Under the pieces are notes generated by a model that was given only the letters and a program-made list of their open reading frames with translations, did not search any database and was not told the origin of the DNA. Both the position numbers and the translations under genes were made by a program. A stretch of 64,000 bases of DNA from Xanthobacter tagetidis (GTDB taxonomy: Bacteria; Pseudomonadota; Alphaproteobacteria; Rhizobiales; Xanthobacteraceae): positions 124,001 through 188,000 of the forward strand of contig NZ_RCTF01000004.1 in the NCBI RefSeq assembly GCF_003667445.1. Reading direction: 5' to 3'. Positions 26,277-36,039 of the stretch are shown here, one piece after another (position 1 is the first letter of the stretch; every line of letters starts with the position of its first letter).

Positions 26277-28526
26277 ATGAACGGCCGCCGCCCCACCGAC
26301 CCGCCCGAGATCGCCCGCGCTCCCGACGAGACCGCACCGGATGCCCCGGTTCCCACCCCTGCGCCCGAAGCGTCAGTGGAGGAGGACGCACCGGCGGCGG
26401 AGAGCCTCGCCACCGGCCGGGAGGCGATCGTCAAGGCGGTGAAGCACGCGCCCGCGGGGCCGGGCGTCTACCGCATGATCGATCGCGCCGGCCAGGTGCT
26501 CTATGTGGGCAAGGCCAAGAGCATCAAGAAGCGGGTGCTGAGCTATACCCGCCCGGTGGGCCACACCAACCGCATCGCCCGCATGATCGCGGCCACCGTC
26601 GCCATGGAGTTCGTCTCCACCCGCACGGAGCCCGAGGCGCTGCTTTTGGAGGCGAACCTCATCAAGCAGCTGAAGCCGCGCTTCAACGTGCTGCTCAGGG
26701 ACGACAAGTCCTTCCCCTACATCCTCATCACCGCGGACCACGTCTCGCCGCAGATCCTCAAGCATCGCGGCGCGCGCTCCCGGCCGGGGGATTATTACGG
26801 CCCGTTCGCCAGCGTCTGGGCGGTGGACCGCACCATCAACGCGCTCCAGCGCGCCTTCCTGCTGCGCTCCTGCTCGGACAGCTACTACGAGAACCGCACC
26901 CGGCCCTGCCTGCTGTTCCAGATCAAGCGCTGCGCCGGCCCGTGCACCGGCGAGGTCGGCCACGAGGACTACAAGGAGCTGGTGCGCGAGGCGCGCGCCT
27001 TCCTCTCCGGCCGCTCCCGCGCGGTGAAGGAGGAGCTGGCGCGCGAAATGGAGGCGGCTTCGCACGAGCTCGAATTCGAGCGCGCGGCAAGGCTGCGCGA
27101 CCGGCTCGCCGCGCTCTCGGCGGTGCAGGGCTCGCAGGGCATCAATCCGCGCGGCGTGGAGGAGGCGGACGTGTTCGCCGCCACCCAGCAGGGCGGGGCC
27201 ACCTGCATCGAGGTGTTCTTCTTCCGCACCGGCCAGAACTGGGGCAACCGCGCTTATTATCCGCGCGCCGACCGCTCGCTCTCCGAGGCCGAGGTGCTGG
27301 GCGCGTTCCTCTCCCAGTTCTACGAGGACAAGCCGGCGCCGCGCCTGATCCTGCTCTCGCACGAGGTGGAGGAGCAGGCCTTGATCGGCGAGGCGCTCTC
27401 CGAGAAGGCCGGCTTCAAGGTGGAGATCGCGGTCCCAAAGCGCGGCGAGAAGCGCGACCTCGTGGACCACGCGCTCCAGAACGCCCGCGAGGCGCTGGCC
27501 CGCACGCTCGCGGAAACCGCCACCCAGCAGAAGCTGCTGGACGGGGTGGCGCAGGCGTTCGGCCTGCCCGCGCCGCCGCGTCGCGTCGAGGTCTATGACA
27601 ATTCCCACATCATGGGCACCAATGCGGTGGGCGGCATGATCGTCGCCGGCCCCGAGGGGTTCGCCAAGGGCCAGTACCGCAAGTTCAACATCCGCTCGAC
27701 CGACCTCACCCCCGGCGACGATTTCGGCATGATGCGCGAGGTGCTGCGCCGCCGCTTCTCGCGCCTGCTGAAGGAGGCGCCCAGAGGCGCCTTACAAGGG
27801 GAAAGCCCTCTCCCGCTTGCGGGGGAAGGTTGGGAGGGGGACGGCGCCGATTCTCCCCGGCAGCTTGATGAGAGCGGGACGCCCCCCCTCCCCGGCCCTC
27901 CCCCGCAAGCGGGAGAGGGAGAGCCGCGCGGCCGCGCGGCCGCGACCTCCCACCGCGCGGGTGGATCACGGAACGGCGGCACCTCCGCTGACCTGCCGCC
28001 GCCGGACGAGGATATCGGCCCGGGCGCCGATCCCGCCGAGGAGGAGGACGCCCCCGTCGCGGCCGACACGCCGCCCTGGCCGGATTTGGTGCTGATCGAC
28101 GGCGGCCTCGGCCAGCTCAACGCCGCCCGGCAGGTTCTGGCGGAACTGGGCATCACCGACGTGCCCCTGGTGGGCATCGCCAAGGGGCTCGACCGCGAGG
28201 CCGGGCGCGAGCAGTTTTTCCTGCCCGGAAAGACACCGTTCCGCATGGAGCCGCGCGACCCGGTGCTCTATTTCATCCAGCGCCTGCGCGACGAGGCGCA
28301 CCGCTTCGCCATCGGCTCGCACCGGGCGCGGCGCAAGAAGGACATCACCGAGGCCGGGCTCCAGGCGATCGCCGGCGTCGGCCCTACCCGCAAGCGGGCG
28401 CTGCTGCGCCATTTCGGCACGCTCAAGGCGATCGAGCGCGCCTCGCTCGCCGATCTCGGGCAGGTGGACGGGATCAACGCCGCCACCGCCCAGGCGGTCT
28501 ATGATTATTTCCACGGCCGGCCATGA
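26277..28526 (+). CDS. uvrC: Excinuclease ABC subunit C
   Basis: The nuclease of nucleotide excision repair, making the 3' and 5' incisions with UvrB. At 749 aa it is longer than the usual 600-650. Domains are an acidic N-terminal tail (1-55), GIY-YIG nuclease ([25 protein letters not shown]), a UVR helix pair ([25 protein letters not shown]), an RNase H-like domain ([20 protein letters not shown], then [14 protein letters not shown]) and C-terminal helix-hairpin-helix motifs ([20 protein letters not shown]). Residues about 505-600, between LLKEAP and [10 protein letters not shown], are an extra low-complexity stretch. Part of it (510-548) is encoded by an inserted palindromic element of 38 codons. 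Flanking catalytic blocks are intact, so the protein is probably functional. It is followed by pgsA. Confidence 0.95.
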   Translation: MNGRRPTDPPEIARAPDETAPDAPVPTPAPEASVEEDAPAAESLATGREAIVKAVKHAPAGPGVYRMIDRAGQVLYVGKAKSIKKRVLSYTRPVGHTNRIARMIAATVAMEFVSTRTEPEALLLEANLIKQLKPRFNVLLRDDKSFPYILITADHVSPQILKHRGARSRPGDYYGPFASVWAVDRTINALQRAFLLRSCSDSYYENRTRPCLLFQIKRCAGPCTGEVGHEDYKELVREARAFLSGRSRAVKEELAREMEAASHELEFERAARLRDRLAALSAVQGSQGINPRGVEEADVFAATQQGGATCIEVFFFRTGQNWGNRAYYPRADRSLSEAEVLGAFLSQFYEDKPAPRLILLSHEVEEQALIGEALSEKAGFKVEIAVPKRGEKRDLVDHALQNAREALARTLAETATQQKLLDGVAQAFGLPAPPRRVEVYDNSHIMGTNAVGGMIVAGPEGFAKGQYRKFNIRSTDLTPGDDFGMMREVLRRRFSRLLKEAPRGALQGESPLPLAGEGWEGDGADSPRQLDESGTPPLPGPPPQAGEGEPRGRAAATSHRAGGSRNGGTSADLPPPDEDIGPGADPAEEEDAPVAADTPPWPDLVLIDGGLGQLNAARQVLAELGITDVPLVGIAKGLDREAGREQFFLPGKTPFRMEPRDPVLYFIQRLRDEAHRFAIGSHRARRKKDITEAGLQAIAGVGPTRKRALLRHFGTLKAIERASLADLGQVDGINAATAQAVYDYFHGRP
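27806..27919. repeat. Palindromic element inserted in frame in uvrC
   Basis: A 114-base unit bounded by perfect 21-base inverted arms (27806-27826 and 27899-27919; outer sequence CCCTCTCCCGCTTGC). Inside the arms the G-rich and C-rich stretches (TTGGGAGGGGG; CCCCCCCTCCCC) can extend the pairing. 114 bases is exactly 38 codons, so the uvrC frame is kept. It encodes [12 protein letters not shown] at one end and [12 protein letters not shown] at the other. Related half-units lie on both sides of metH. Confidence 0.85.
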
Positions 28527-28630
28527 ACCCGCCGCTCCCGGCCTCGTTCCTTGACGGGGGCGCCGGAGCCGACCAAGGAAGAGCGACAGATCCGGGCGCC
28601 GTCTCCCGTGCCCGCAGGAAGAGTGATCTC

Positions 28631-29269
28631 ATGGCAGACGCCGCGACCCGCCCCGCCCCTCCCACCACCGCCTCGGCGGCGCGCGGCCATGCGTTCTCGC
28701 TGCCGAACCTGCTCACCTATGGGCGCTGCGTGGCCGTGCCGGTGGTGGCCGGATGCCTGTTCTGGTCCGACATTCTCCAGGGCGGGGTGTGGCTGCGGTG
28801 GGTGGCGCTGGCGCTGTTCATCGCCGCCGCCGTCACCGATTTCTTCGACGGCTACCTGGCGCGCGCTTGGTCGCAGCAGTCCGCCATCGGCCGGATGCTC
28901 GACCCGATCGCCGACAAGCTGCTGGTCTCCACCTGTCTTTTGATGCTGGCCTCCGACGGCACGATCCGCGGCTGGTCGCTGTGGGCCGCCATCGTCATCC
29001 TGTGCCGGGAGATCCTGGTCTCGGGCCTGCGCGAGTTCCTCGCCGAGCTGCGCGTCTCGGTGCCGGTCTCGCGGCTCGCCAAGTGGAAGACCGCCATGCA
29101 GCTCGTCGCCGTCGGCGTGCTGATCGCCGGTCCGGCGGGCGAGAAGGTGCTGCCCGGCGTCTCGTTCCTCGGCCTGACGCTGCTGTGGGTGTCGGCGGTG
29201 CTGACGCTCTATACCGGCTACGACTATTTCCGGGCCGGCGCCCGCCATCTGGTGGAGGACCGGCGATGA
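28631..29269 (+). CDS. pgsA: CDP-diacylglycerol-glycerol-3-phosphate 3-phosphatidyltransferase
   Basis: Makes phosphatidylglycerophosphate, the committed step to phosphatidylglycerol and cardiolipin, at the inner membrane. It is 212 aa. It has the complete CDP-alcohol phosphotransferase motif D-x2-DG-x2-AR-x8-G-x3-D-x3-D in TDFFDGYLAR...GRMLDPIADK, and about five hydrophobic segments. The frame opens at 28523, inside the end of uvrC, but the ATG at 28631 has GGAAGAG before it and starts the known domain spacing. Its stop overlaps the moaD start (ATGA), so it is co-transcribed with moaD and moaE. Confidence 0.92.
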   Translation: MADAATRPAPPTTASAARGHAFSLPNLLTYGRCVAVPVVAGCLFWSDILQGGVWLRWVALALFIAAAVTDFFDGYLARAWSQQSAIGRMLDPIADKLLVSTCLLMLASDGTIRGWSLWAAIVILCREILVSGLREFLAELRVSVPVSRLAKWKTAMQLVAVGVLIAGPAGEKVLPGVSFLGLTLLWVSAVLTLYTGYDYFRAGARHLVEDRR

Positions 29270-29517
29270 AGGTCCTTTATTTCGCCTGGCTGCGCGAGCG
29301 CGTCGGCCGCGCAGAGGAGACGGTGGAGCCGCCGGCCGAAGTGGTCACGGTGGCCGACCTCGCCCGCTGGCTGGCCGCCAAGGACGAGGCCCATGCCCAT
29401 GCGTTCGAGAACCCGGCGGTGGTGCGCGCCGCCCTCGACCGGCGCCATGTGAAGCCGGACGCACCGATCGCCGGGGTGCGGGAGATCGCCTTCTTCCCGC
29501 CCATGACCGGAGGCTGA
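29266..29517 (+). CDS. moaD: Molybdopterin synthase sulfur carrier subunit
   Basis: An 83-aa ubiquitin-like sulfur carrier. MKVLYFAWLRERVGRAEETVEPP is the usual MoaD start and the protein ends in Gly-Gly, which is thiocarboxylated to donate sulfur to molybdopterin. It overlaps pgsA by 4 bases and lies 2 bases before moaE. The short protein has no unusual features. Confidence 0.93.
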   Translation: MKVLYFAWLRERVGRAEETVEPPAEVVTVADLARWLAAKDEAHAHAFENPAVVRAALDRRHVKPDAPIAGVREIAFFPPMTGG

Positions 29518-29519
29518 GC

Positions 29520-29984
29520 ATGTTCGAGGTGCGGGTCCAGAGCGCCGTGTTCGATGCCAGCGCGGAAGCTGCCCGCCTGTCGGACGCCCGCACGGATGTC
29601 GGCGCGCTCGTCACCTTCACCGGCCTGTGCCGCGCCGATCCCGACGCGGCCGGCGCGCCGCTCACCGCCTTGGTGCTGGAGCATTATCCCGGCATGGCGG
29701 AAGAGGAGATGGCGCGCCATCTCGATACGGCGCGGGAGCGCTGGCCCCTCACCGGCGCCGTCATCGTCCACCGCCACGGGCGCATCCTGCCCGGCGAGCC
29801 GATCGTCCTGGTGGTGACCGCCTCGGCCCATCGCGAGGCGGCGTTCGCGGCGGCCGCCTTCCTGATGGACTGGCTCAAGACCAATGCCCCCTTCTGGAAG
29901 AAGGAGGAGCGCGGCGCCGCCGGTGGCTGGGTCGCCGCCAAGGCGAGCGATGACGCCGCCGCCGCGCGCTGGACCGCCGACTGA
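29520..29984 (+). CDS. moaE: Molybdopterin synthase catalytic subunit
   Basis: A 154-aa catalytic subunit that, with MoaD, adds the dithiolene sulfurs to precursor Z. Family blocks are GALVTFTGLCRAD, LVLEHYPGMAEEEM, VIVHRHGRILPGEPIVLVV, SAHREAAFAAAAFLMDWLKTNAPFWKKE. The last holds the conserved active-site lysines. It is the third gene of the pgsA-moaD-moaE unit. Confidence 0.95.
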   Translation: MFEVRVQSAVFDASAEAARLSDARTDVGALVTFTGLCRADPDAAGAPLTALVLEHYPGMAEEEMARHLDTARERWPLTGAVIVHRHGRILPGEPIVLVVTASAHREAAFAAAAFLMDWLKTNAPFWKKEERGAAGGWVAAKASDDAAAARWTAD

Positions 29985-30150
29985 GCTTCCCCAAGGGATG
30001 GGCGCACCCGGCTGTGGACGCCCCTGGCTGAGCCCGAGCCGCCGCTTTTCCCGCACACCAAGAACGCGTAGAACAGCGCGGATGCTAGCCCGCCGCTGAC
30101 GGCGCGGCTCGTACATCGACAAGGGCCTGAAACAAGGCCGGGAGGCGAGC

Positions 30151-31323
30151 ATGCGTCGCAAGTCCACCATGGCGGGCGGGCGCGTCCGCATGCTGCTTTC
30201 CTTGACCGCCTTTGCCGCGACGGCCCTCGCCGCGCTGGCCGCGGCGGGCGCCCTGCCCGCCCGTGCCGCCGACCCCGCGCCCGCCGCCCCGCCCGCCATC
30301 CCCGTCAGCGTCGCCCAGGCGCAGTTGAAGCCGGTGCGCGCGGCGCTGGAGTTCGTCGGCCGCGTGGAGGCACCCGAGCGGGTGGAGATCCGCGCCCGCG
30401 TGAAGGGCATGCTGGAGGCGGTGCTCTTCAAGGAGGGCGAGACGGTGAAGGAGGGCGCGCCGCTCTACCGCATCGAGAAGCCGCTGTTCCAGGCCGACGT
30501 GGAGAATGCCCAGGGCGAGGTCGAGCGGGCGAAGGCCGCCCTTGAGCTTGCCAAGATCCAGCGCGAGCGCGCCGAGGAATTGCTGGCGAAGAATGCCGGC
30601 ACCGTGGTCGCCCGCGACCAGGCGATCGCCGCCGAGGCCTCCGCCAAGGGCCAGCTGCTCACCGCCGAGGCGCACCTGAAGACGGCGCAGATCAATCTCG
30701 GCTACACCGACATCGTCTCCCCCATCGCCGGCAAGATCGGCCGCACCGCCTTCACCAAGGGCCACATCGTCGGCCCCGAATCCGGCGTGCTCGCCACGGT
30801 GGTGAGCGAGAACCCCATGTACGTCACCTTCCCCGTCAGCCAGCGCGACTACCTGGAGGCGCAGAAGGAGGAGGGCAAGGTGGACCTCACCAACGTGGAG
30901 GTCCGCGTCAAGTTCTCCGACGGCTCGGTCTATCCGGAGGTCGGGCGCATCAACTTCGTCGACGTGAGCGTGAGCCGCACCACCGACACCGTCATCATGC
31001 GCGCCGACGTGCCGAACCCCAAGGGCGCGCTGATCGACGGGCAATTGGTGCGGGTGGAGCTGTCGTCCTCCAAGCCCGACGAGAAGATCGTCATTCCCCA
31101 GGCGGCGCTGATCGCCGACCAGGGCGGCGTCTATGTGTTCGTGGTGCAGGACGGGAAGGCGGTCACGCGGCGCATCAAGCCCGGCGGCTCCGTGGGCGCG
31201 AACATCGTGGTCGAGGAGGGCCTCAAGGTCGGTGACCAGGTGGTGGTGGACGGCTTCGAGCAGTTGCGGCCCGGCGCCGCGGTGCGCGCCACCCCCGCCG
31301 CCGGCCTCGCGAGCGGGGGCTGA
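30151..31323 (+). CDS. RND efflux periplasmic adaptor (AcrA/MexA-like)
   Basis: A 390-aa membrane fusion protein that bridges the RND pump and an outer-membrane channel. An N-terminal signal (about 1-42) precedes a lipoyl half-motif VEAPERVEIRARVKGMLEAVLFKEGETVKEG. Then come a helical hairpin (about 120-165) with AELLAKN-like repeats, the second lipoyl half DIVSPIAGKIGRTAFTKGHIV, and a beta-barrel. There is no lipobox cysteine, so it may be anchored by an uncleaved signal or be soluble. The pump gene follows after 3 bases. No outer-membrane channel or local regulator gene is in the window. Confidence 0.92.
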   Translation: MRRKSTMAGGRVRMLLSLTAFAATALAALAAAGALPARAADPAPAAPPAIPVSVAQAQLKPVRAALEFVGRVEAPERVEIRARVKGMLEAVLFKEGETVKEGAPLYRIEKPLFQADVENAQGEVERAKAALELAKIQRERAEELLAKNAGTVVARDQAIAAEASAKGQLLTAEAHLKTAQINLGYTDIVSPIAGKIGRTAFTKGHIVGPESGVLATVVSENPMYVTFPVSQRDYLEAQKEEGKVDLTNVEVRVKFSDGSVYPEVGRINFVDVSVSRTTDTVIMRADVPNPKGALIDGQLVRVELSSSKPDEKIVIPQAALIADQGGVYVFVVQDGKAVTRRIKPGGSVGANIVVEEGLKVGDQVVVDGFEQLRPGAAVRATPAAGLASGG

Positions 31324-31326
31324 TCC

Positions 31327-34300
31327 ATGCTCTCCTCGGTCTTCGTCGATCGTCCGCGCCTCGCCATCGTCATCGCCATCGTCACCGTGATCGCCGGCGC
31401 GCTGTCGCTGATGGCGATCCCGATCTCCCAGTATCCGGACATCATCCCGCCCCAGGTCTCCGTGACCACGGTGTTTCCCGGCGCCTCCGCCGAAGTGGTG
31501 GATTCCACCGTCGCCCAGCCCATCGAGGCCCAGGTGGTGGGGGTGGACAAGCTGATCTACATGAAGAGCGTGTCGGGCGACGACGGCTCTTACACCCTCA
31601 CCGGCTCGTTCGAGCTGGGCACCGACCCGGACATCAACACCGTCAACATGAACAACCGCGTGCAGGTGGCGCTCTCGCGCCTGCCGGAGGACGTGAAGCG
31701 CCAGGGCGTGGTGGTGAAGAAGAAGTCGTCGGCGCTGCTCGGCGTGCTCGCCGTCTATTCGCCCAAAGCGACCAAGGACCCGCTCTATCTCTCCAACTAC
31801 GTCACCATCAACGTCCTGGACGAGCTGAAGAGCATTCCCGGCGTCGGCGACGCCGGGCTGTGGGGCCCCCAGGACTACGCCATGCGCGCCTGGGTGAAGA
31901 CCGACCGCCTCACCGGCCTCAACCTCACCACCGGCGACATCGTCGACGCCATCCGCGCCCAGAACGTGCAGGCGGCCGTGGGCCGCATCGGCGCGCGGCC
32001 GATCTCCGACGATCAGCAATTGCAGCTCAACCTGCGCACCAAGGGCCGGCTCTCCACGGTGAAGGAGTTCGAGGACATCGTGCTGCGCACCAATGCGGAC
32101 GGCTCGGTGCTCCGGCTCGGCGACGTGGCGCGCCTGGAGCTCGGTGCCTCCAACCTCGACCGCGAGACGCTGTTCAACGGCGGCCCGGCGGCGGTGCTGG
32201 CGCTCTACCAGTCGCCCGGCGCCAACGCCATCACCACCATCACCGCCATCCGCGCGCGCATGGCGGAGCTGGCCAAGGCCTTTCCCGAGGACATGGAATG
32301 GAAGGTCACCTACGACCCCACCATGTTCGTCACCGAGACCATCCACGAGGTTCAGAAGACGCTGATCGAGGCGTTCATCCTGGTGGTGCTGGTGGTCTAT
32401 CTGTTCCTCGGCTCGTTCCGGGCGACGCTGATCCCGACGCTCGCCGTGCCGGTGAGCCTGATCGGCACCTTCATCGTGCTGAACGCCATCGGCTATTCCG
32501 CCAACACCGTGTCGCTGCTCGCGATCGTGCTCGCCATCGGCATCGTCGTGGACGACGCCATCGTCGTGGTGGAGAACGTCGAGCGGGTGATGGAGGAGCA
32601 TCCCGAGCTCACCCCGGCCGAAGCCACCAAGAAGGCCATGGGCGAGATCACCGCGCCGATCATCGCCATCACCTTGGTGCTGCTCTCGGTGTTCGTGCCG
32701 GTGGCGTTCATCCCCGGCATCTCGGGCGAGCTGTTCCGCCAGTTCGCCATCACGGTGGCGGTCGCCATGTTCCTCTCGGCGATCAACGCGCTGACGCTCT
32801 CGCCGGCCTTGTGCGCGATCCTGCTGAAGCCCGCCCACGGGCCGCGCAAGGGGCCGATCGGCTATGTCATGCGCTTCATCGACCGGGTGCGCGACGGCTA
32901 CGGCTCGATCGTCGGGCGGCTCGTGCGCTGGTCGCTGTTCGGGCTGATCGCGGTGGTGGTGGCCTCGGGCGGCATCCTCGCGCTCTCCAAGGCGACCCCC
33001 ACGGGCTTCCTGCCGGAGGACGACCAGGGCGCCTTCTTCGTCGTGGTGCAGCTGCCCGGCGGCGCCTCGGTGGGCCGCACCGAGGAGGTGATCCGCAAGG
33101 CCGAGGCGGTGCTCAAGCAGGAGCACACGGTCGAGGACTTCACGTCCGTGATCGGCCTCAACTTCATCGACAATTATTCCCAGTCCAATGCCGGCTTCAT
33201 CGTCGTCACGCTGAAGCCGTTCGAGGACCGCGAGGGCGTGGAGAACGGCGCCGCCGCCATCATCGACCGCCTGGGGGCGAAGCTGCGCCTCATCCCCGGC
33301 GGCACGGTGGTGCCGCTGGCGCCGCCGCCCATCGTCGGCCTCGGCACCGGCGGCGGCTTCGCCTATGTGCTCCAGGACCTGCGCGCGGGCGACCCCAAGG
33401 TGCTGGCCCAGGTGCTGCGCGGCCTCATCATCGCCGCCAACCAGGACCCGCAGCTCTCGCGCGTGTTCTCCACCTACTCGGCCTCCAACCCCTCCATCTT
33501 CCTCGACATCGACCGGGAGAAGGCGCAGGTGCTGGGCGTGCCGCTGAGCGATGTGTTCCAGGCGCTCCAGGCCTCGCTGGGCGGGCTCTACGTCAACGAC
33601 ATGAACCTGTTCGGCCGCACCTGGCAGGTGCAGGTGCAGTCGGAGGGCGAGGACAGGAAGAACGTCGACGACATCTACCGCATCCACGTGCGCAACAATA
33701 AGGGCGAGATGATCCCGCTGCGCTCGTTCGTGGAGGTCAAGGTGGAGGTCGGGCCGCCCGCCCTCATCCGCTACAACAACAAGCGCGCGGTGACGGTGCA
33801 GGGCGCGCCGGCGGAGGGCGTCTCCTCCGGCCAGGCGCTCAACGCCATGGAGCAGGTGGCGGCCAAGACGCTGCCGCAGGGCTTCTCCGGCGCCTGGACC
33901 GACACCTCGTTCCAGGAGAAGCGGGCCGAGGGCCAGACCGGCATCATCCTCGGCTTCGCGGTGCTGTTCGCCTTCCTGTTCCTGGTGGCGCTCTACGAGA
34001 GCTGGTCGATCCCCGTGCCGGTGCTGCTCTCGGTCACGGTGGGCATGGTCGGCGCGTTCGCGGCGATCCTGATGGCCGGGCTCACGCTCGACCTCTACGG
34101 GCAGATCGGCATGATCGTGCTGATCGGCCTCGCGGCGAAGAACGGCATCCTGATCGTCGAGTTCGCCAAGGAGCGCCGCGAGAAGGGCGAGCCGCTGCTT
34201 GAGGCCGCCACCGAGGGCGCGCGGCTGCGCTTCCGGCCGGTGATGATGACCTCGCTCGCCTTCATCCTCGGCCTGCTGCCGCTGGTGGTGGCGACCGGCG

Positions 34301-34491
34301 CGGCGCAGATGGCGCGGCAGAACGTGGGCACGCCCGTGTTCGGCGGCATGATCGCCGCCTCGGTGCTGGGCATCTTCGTCATCCCGCCGCTCTACGTGAT
34401 GTTCCAGGCCATCCGCGAGCGGCTGCGGCCCGGCGCCCGCCCCAAGGTACCGCCGCCAGCGGAAGCAACGCCGCCGGGCGCCCATTCTTGA
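31327..34491 (+). CDS. RND multidrug efflux permease (HAE1, AcrB/MexB-like)
   Basis: A 1054-aa proton-driven inner-membrane pump of the hydrophobe/amphiphile exporter type. The N-terminal helix [28 protein letters not shown], the large periplasmic loops and twelve helices are in place. The proton-relay aspartates are in [16 protein letters not shown] (about 409-410), with a matching lysine in [21 protein letters not shown]. Family motifs [10 protein letters not shown] and RLRPVLMTS-like [11 protein letters not shown] are present. It forms a pair with the adaptor, 3 bases upstream. The substrate range is not predictable. Confidence 0.94.
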   Translation: MLSSVFVDRPRLAIVIAIVTVIAGALSLMAIPISQYPDIIPPQVSVTTVFPGASAEVVDSTVAQPIEAQVVGVDKLIYMKSVSGDDGSYTLTGSFELGTDPDINTVNMNNRVQVALSRLPEDVKRQGVVVKKKSSALLGVLAVYSPKATKDPLYLSNYVTINVLDELKSIPGVGDAGLWGPQDYAMRAWVKTDRLTGLNLTTGDIVDAIRAQNVQAAVGRIGARPISDDQQLQLNLRTKGRLSTVKEFEDIVLRTNADGSVLRLGDVARLELGASNLDRETLFNGGPAAVLALYQSPGANAITTITAIRARMAELAKAFPEDMEWKVTYDPTMFVTETIHEVQKTLIEAFILVVLVVYLFLGSFRATLIPTLAVPVSLIGTFIVLNAIGYSANTVSLLAIVLAIGIVVDDAIVVVENVERVMEEHPELTPAEATKKAMGEITAPIIAITLVLLSVFVPVAFIPGISGELFRQFAITVAVAMFLSAINALTLSPALCAILLKPAHGPRKGPIGYVMRFIDRVRDGYGSIVGRLVRWSLFGLIAVVVASGGILALSKATPTGFLPEDDQGAFFVVVQLPGGASVGRTEEVIRKAEAVLKQEHTVEDFTSVIGLNFIDNYSQSNAGFIVVTLKPFEDREGVENGAAAIIDRLGAKLRLIPGGTVVPLAPPPIVGLGTGGGFAYVLQDLRAGDPKVLAQVLRGLIIAANQDPQLSRVFSTYSASNPSIFLDIDREKAQVLGVPLSDVFQALQASLGGLYVNDMNLFGRTWQVQVQSEGEDRKNVDDIYRIHVRNNKGEMIPLRSFVEVKVEVGPPALIRYNNKRAVTVQGAPAEGVSSGQALNAMEQVAAKTLPQGFSGAWTDTSFQEKRAEGQTGIILGFAVLFAFLFLVALYESWSIPVPVLLSVTVGMVGAFAAILMAGLTLDLYGQIGMIVLIGLAAKNGILIVEFAKERREKGEPLLEAATEGARLRFRPVMMTSLAFILGLLPLVVATGAAQMARQNVGTPVFGGMIAASVLGIFVIPPLYVMFQAIRERLRPGARPKVPPPAEATPPGAHS

Positions 34492-34606
34492 TCTGGCACA
34501 AGGAAGCCGGGCGCGCGGTGCGTTGAGTGGAGGACAACGCGAACGCGCCGGGATCACCCCGGCGCCCTGCCCCGTGCGGGCGGCCGACGGCCAAGGGAGC
34601 AGACCG

Positions 34607-35092
34607 ATGACCAGTGCCGCGAACACCCAGGCCGAGCACCTCGCCGACGAGACCTTCATGTCCGCCGACGACCTGCGCGCCTACATGGACGAGCTGGAGC
34701 GCAAGAAGCTCAACAAGGAGCTTGCCGCCATGGACCAGGCGGACAAGGCGCGCCAGGAACTCGTCAAGACCCTGTCGGAACCGATCGACCTCACCCCCGA
34801 GCGGCTGCACGAGATTTCGCAGAGCCTCGTGACCAAGATGCGCCTTGCCGCCCAGCGCGGCGAGACCGAGATCATGGTCATGCGCTTTCCCAACGTGCTG
34901 TGCACGGACAAGGGCCGCGCCATCAACAATGCCGAGGACGGCTGGCCCGACACGCTGACCGGCCGCCCGCGCCAGGCGTTCGAGCTGTGGCGCGACCACC
35001 TGCGCCCGGCGCACTACAAGCTCAAGGCGATGATCGTCGACTGGCCGAACGGCATGCCGGGCGACATCGGCTTCTTCCTCAGCTGGGCCTGA
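34607..35092 (+). CDS. Hypothetical protein upstream of ppk2
   Basis: A 161-aa soluble protein I do not recognise. The first 60 residues are charged and helical (SADDLRAYMDELERKKLNKELAAMDQADKARQELVKTL) and look like a coiled coil. A more ordered part follows, with ETEIMVMRFPNVLCTDKGRAINNAEDGWPDTLTGRPRQAFELW and the end IVDWPNGMPGDIGFFLSWA. There is no signal peptide, membrane helix or catalytic motif. It lies 41 bases before ppk2 on the same strand with ordinary codon use, so a role linked to polyphosphate or nucleotide metabolism is possible but inferred only from position. The start at 34607 follows GGGAGCAGACCG. Confidence 0.75.
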   Translation: MTSAANTQAEHLADETFMSADDLRAYMDELERKKLNKELAAMDQADKARQELVKTLSEPIDLTPERLHEISQSLVTKMRLAAQRGETEIMVMRFPNVLCTDKGRAINNAEDGWPDTLTGRPRQAFELWRDHLRPAHYKLKAMIVDWPNGMPGDIGFFLSWA

Positions 35093-35133
35093 CCGCGCCG
35101 CAGCATCGCCACCGGCACAAGGGGAGGACCGCC

Positions 35134-35919
35134 ATGGCCAGCGCCGAGCGGCTCAAGAACAAGGACTACGAGCACGAACTGAAATCGCTCCACGCCGAGC
35201 TGGTGAAGCTCCAGCTCTGGGCCAAGGAGACCGGCGCCAAGGTCTGCGTCCTGTTCGAGGGCCGCGATGGCGCCGGCAAGGGCGGCGTCATCAAGGCGAT
35301 CATGGAGCGGGTGAGCCCGCGCATCTTCCGCGTCGTCGCGCTGCCCCCGCCCACCGAGCGGGAGAAGTCGCAGATGTTCATCCAGCGCTACATCCCGCAT
35401 CTGCCCGCGGCGGGCGAGATCATGATCTTCGACCGTTCCTGGTACAACCGGGTGGGCGTCGAGCGCGTCATGGGCTTCTGCACCGAGGAGCAGGCGAAGA
35501 AGTTTCTCATGGCGACGCCGCTGGTGGAGCGCGCCATCGTCGAATCCGGCGTCATCCTCCTCAAATACTGGCTGGAAGTGTCCAAGGAGGAGCAGACCCG
35601 GCGCATGGAAGGGCGCATCGACGACCCGCGCAAGGTCTGGAAGCTCTCGCCCATGGACGTGGAATCCTACGCCCGCTGGGACGACTATTCCCGCGCGCGG
35701 GCCGAGATGATCGCCGCCACCGACACCGAATGGGCGCCCTGGTACGTCGCCTATTCCGACGACAAGCGGCGGACCCGCCTCAACATCATCTCGCACCTGC
35801 TCTCGCAGATCCCCTATGCCGAGGTGAAGCGCGAGAAGGTGAAGCTGCCGAAGCGCGGCAAGGACCACGGCTTCGAGGACCATTTCGCGCCGCGCCACGT
35901 GGTGCCCGCGCGGTTCTGA
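35134..35919 (+). CDS. ppk2: Polyphosphate kinase 2
   Basis: A 261-aa class I PPK2-type enzyme that transfers phosphate between polyphosphate and nucleoside diphosphates, usually favouring GTP or ATP formation. The P-loop is GRDGAGKGG (43-51). Walker B is MIFDRSWYNR (Asp100) and the lid is EEQTRRMEGRIDDPRKVWKLSPMD. These are full-length single-domain features. GGGGAGG precedes the ATG at 35134. ppk1 and ppx lie 8-10 kb downstream on the same strand, but in a separate unit. Confidence 0.93.
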   Translation: MASAERLKNKDYEHELKSLHAELVKLQLWAKETGAKVCVLFEGRDGAGKGGVIKAIMERVSPRIFRVVALPPPTEREKSQMFIQRYIPHLPAAGEIMIFDRSWYNRVGVERVMGFCTEEQAKKFLMATPLVERAIVESGVILLKYWLEVSKEEQTRRMEGRIDDPRKVWKLSPMDVESYARWDDYSRARAEMIAATDTEWAPWYVAYSDDKRRTRLNIISHLLSQIPYAEVKREKVKLPKRGKDHGFEDHFAPRHVVPARF

Positions 35920-36039
35920 AGCCGGAGCGCCTCCGCACCGCGGGCGCCCGGTCCGGCAAGGGAAAAAGCGGCAGGCTTGTTCGCCGCGCCCCCCTCGGGC
36001 ATCGTGCGCGCCGTCGATCCCCCTTTTGCGCGGAAGCCC

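Noticed and set aside
30085..34659. 1524-aa open frame antisense to the RND efflux genes
   Set aside because: It covers both well-recognised efflux genes exactly and has low-complexity His/Arg/Asp/Glu content with no domain.
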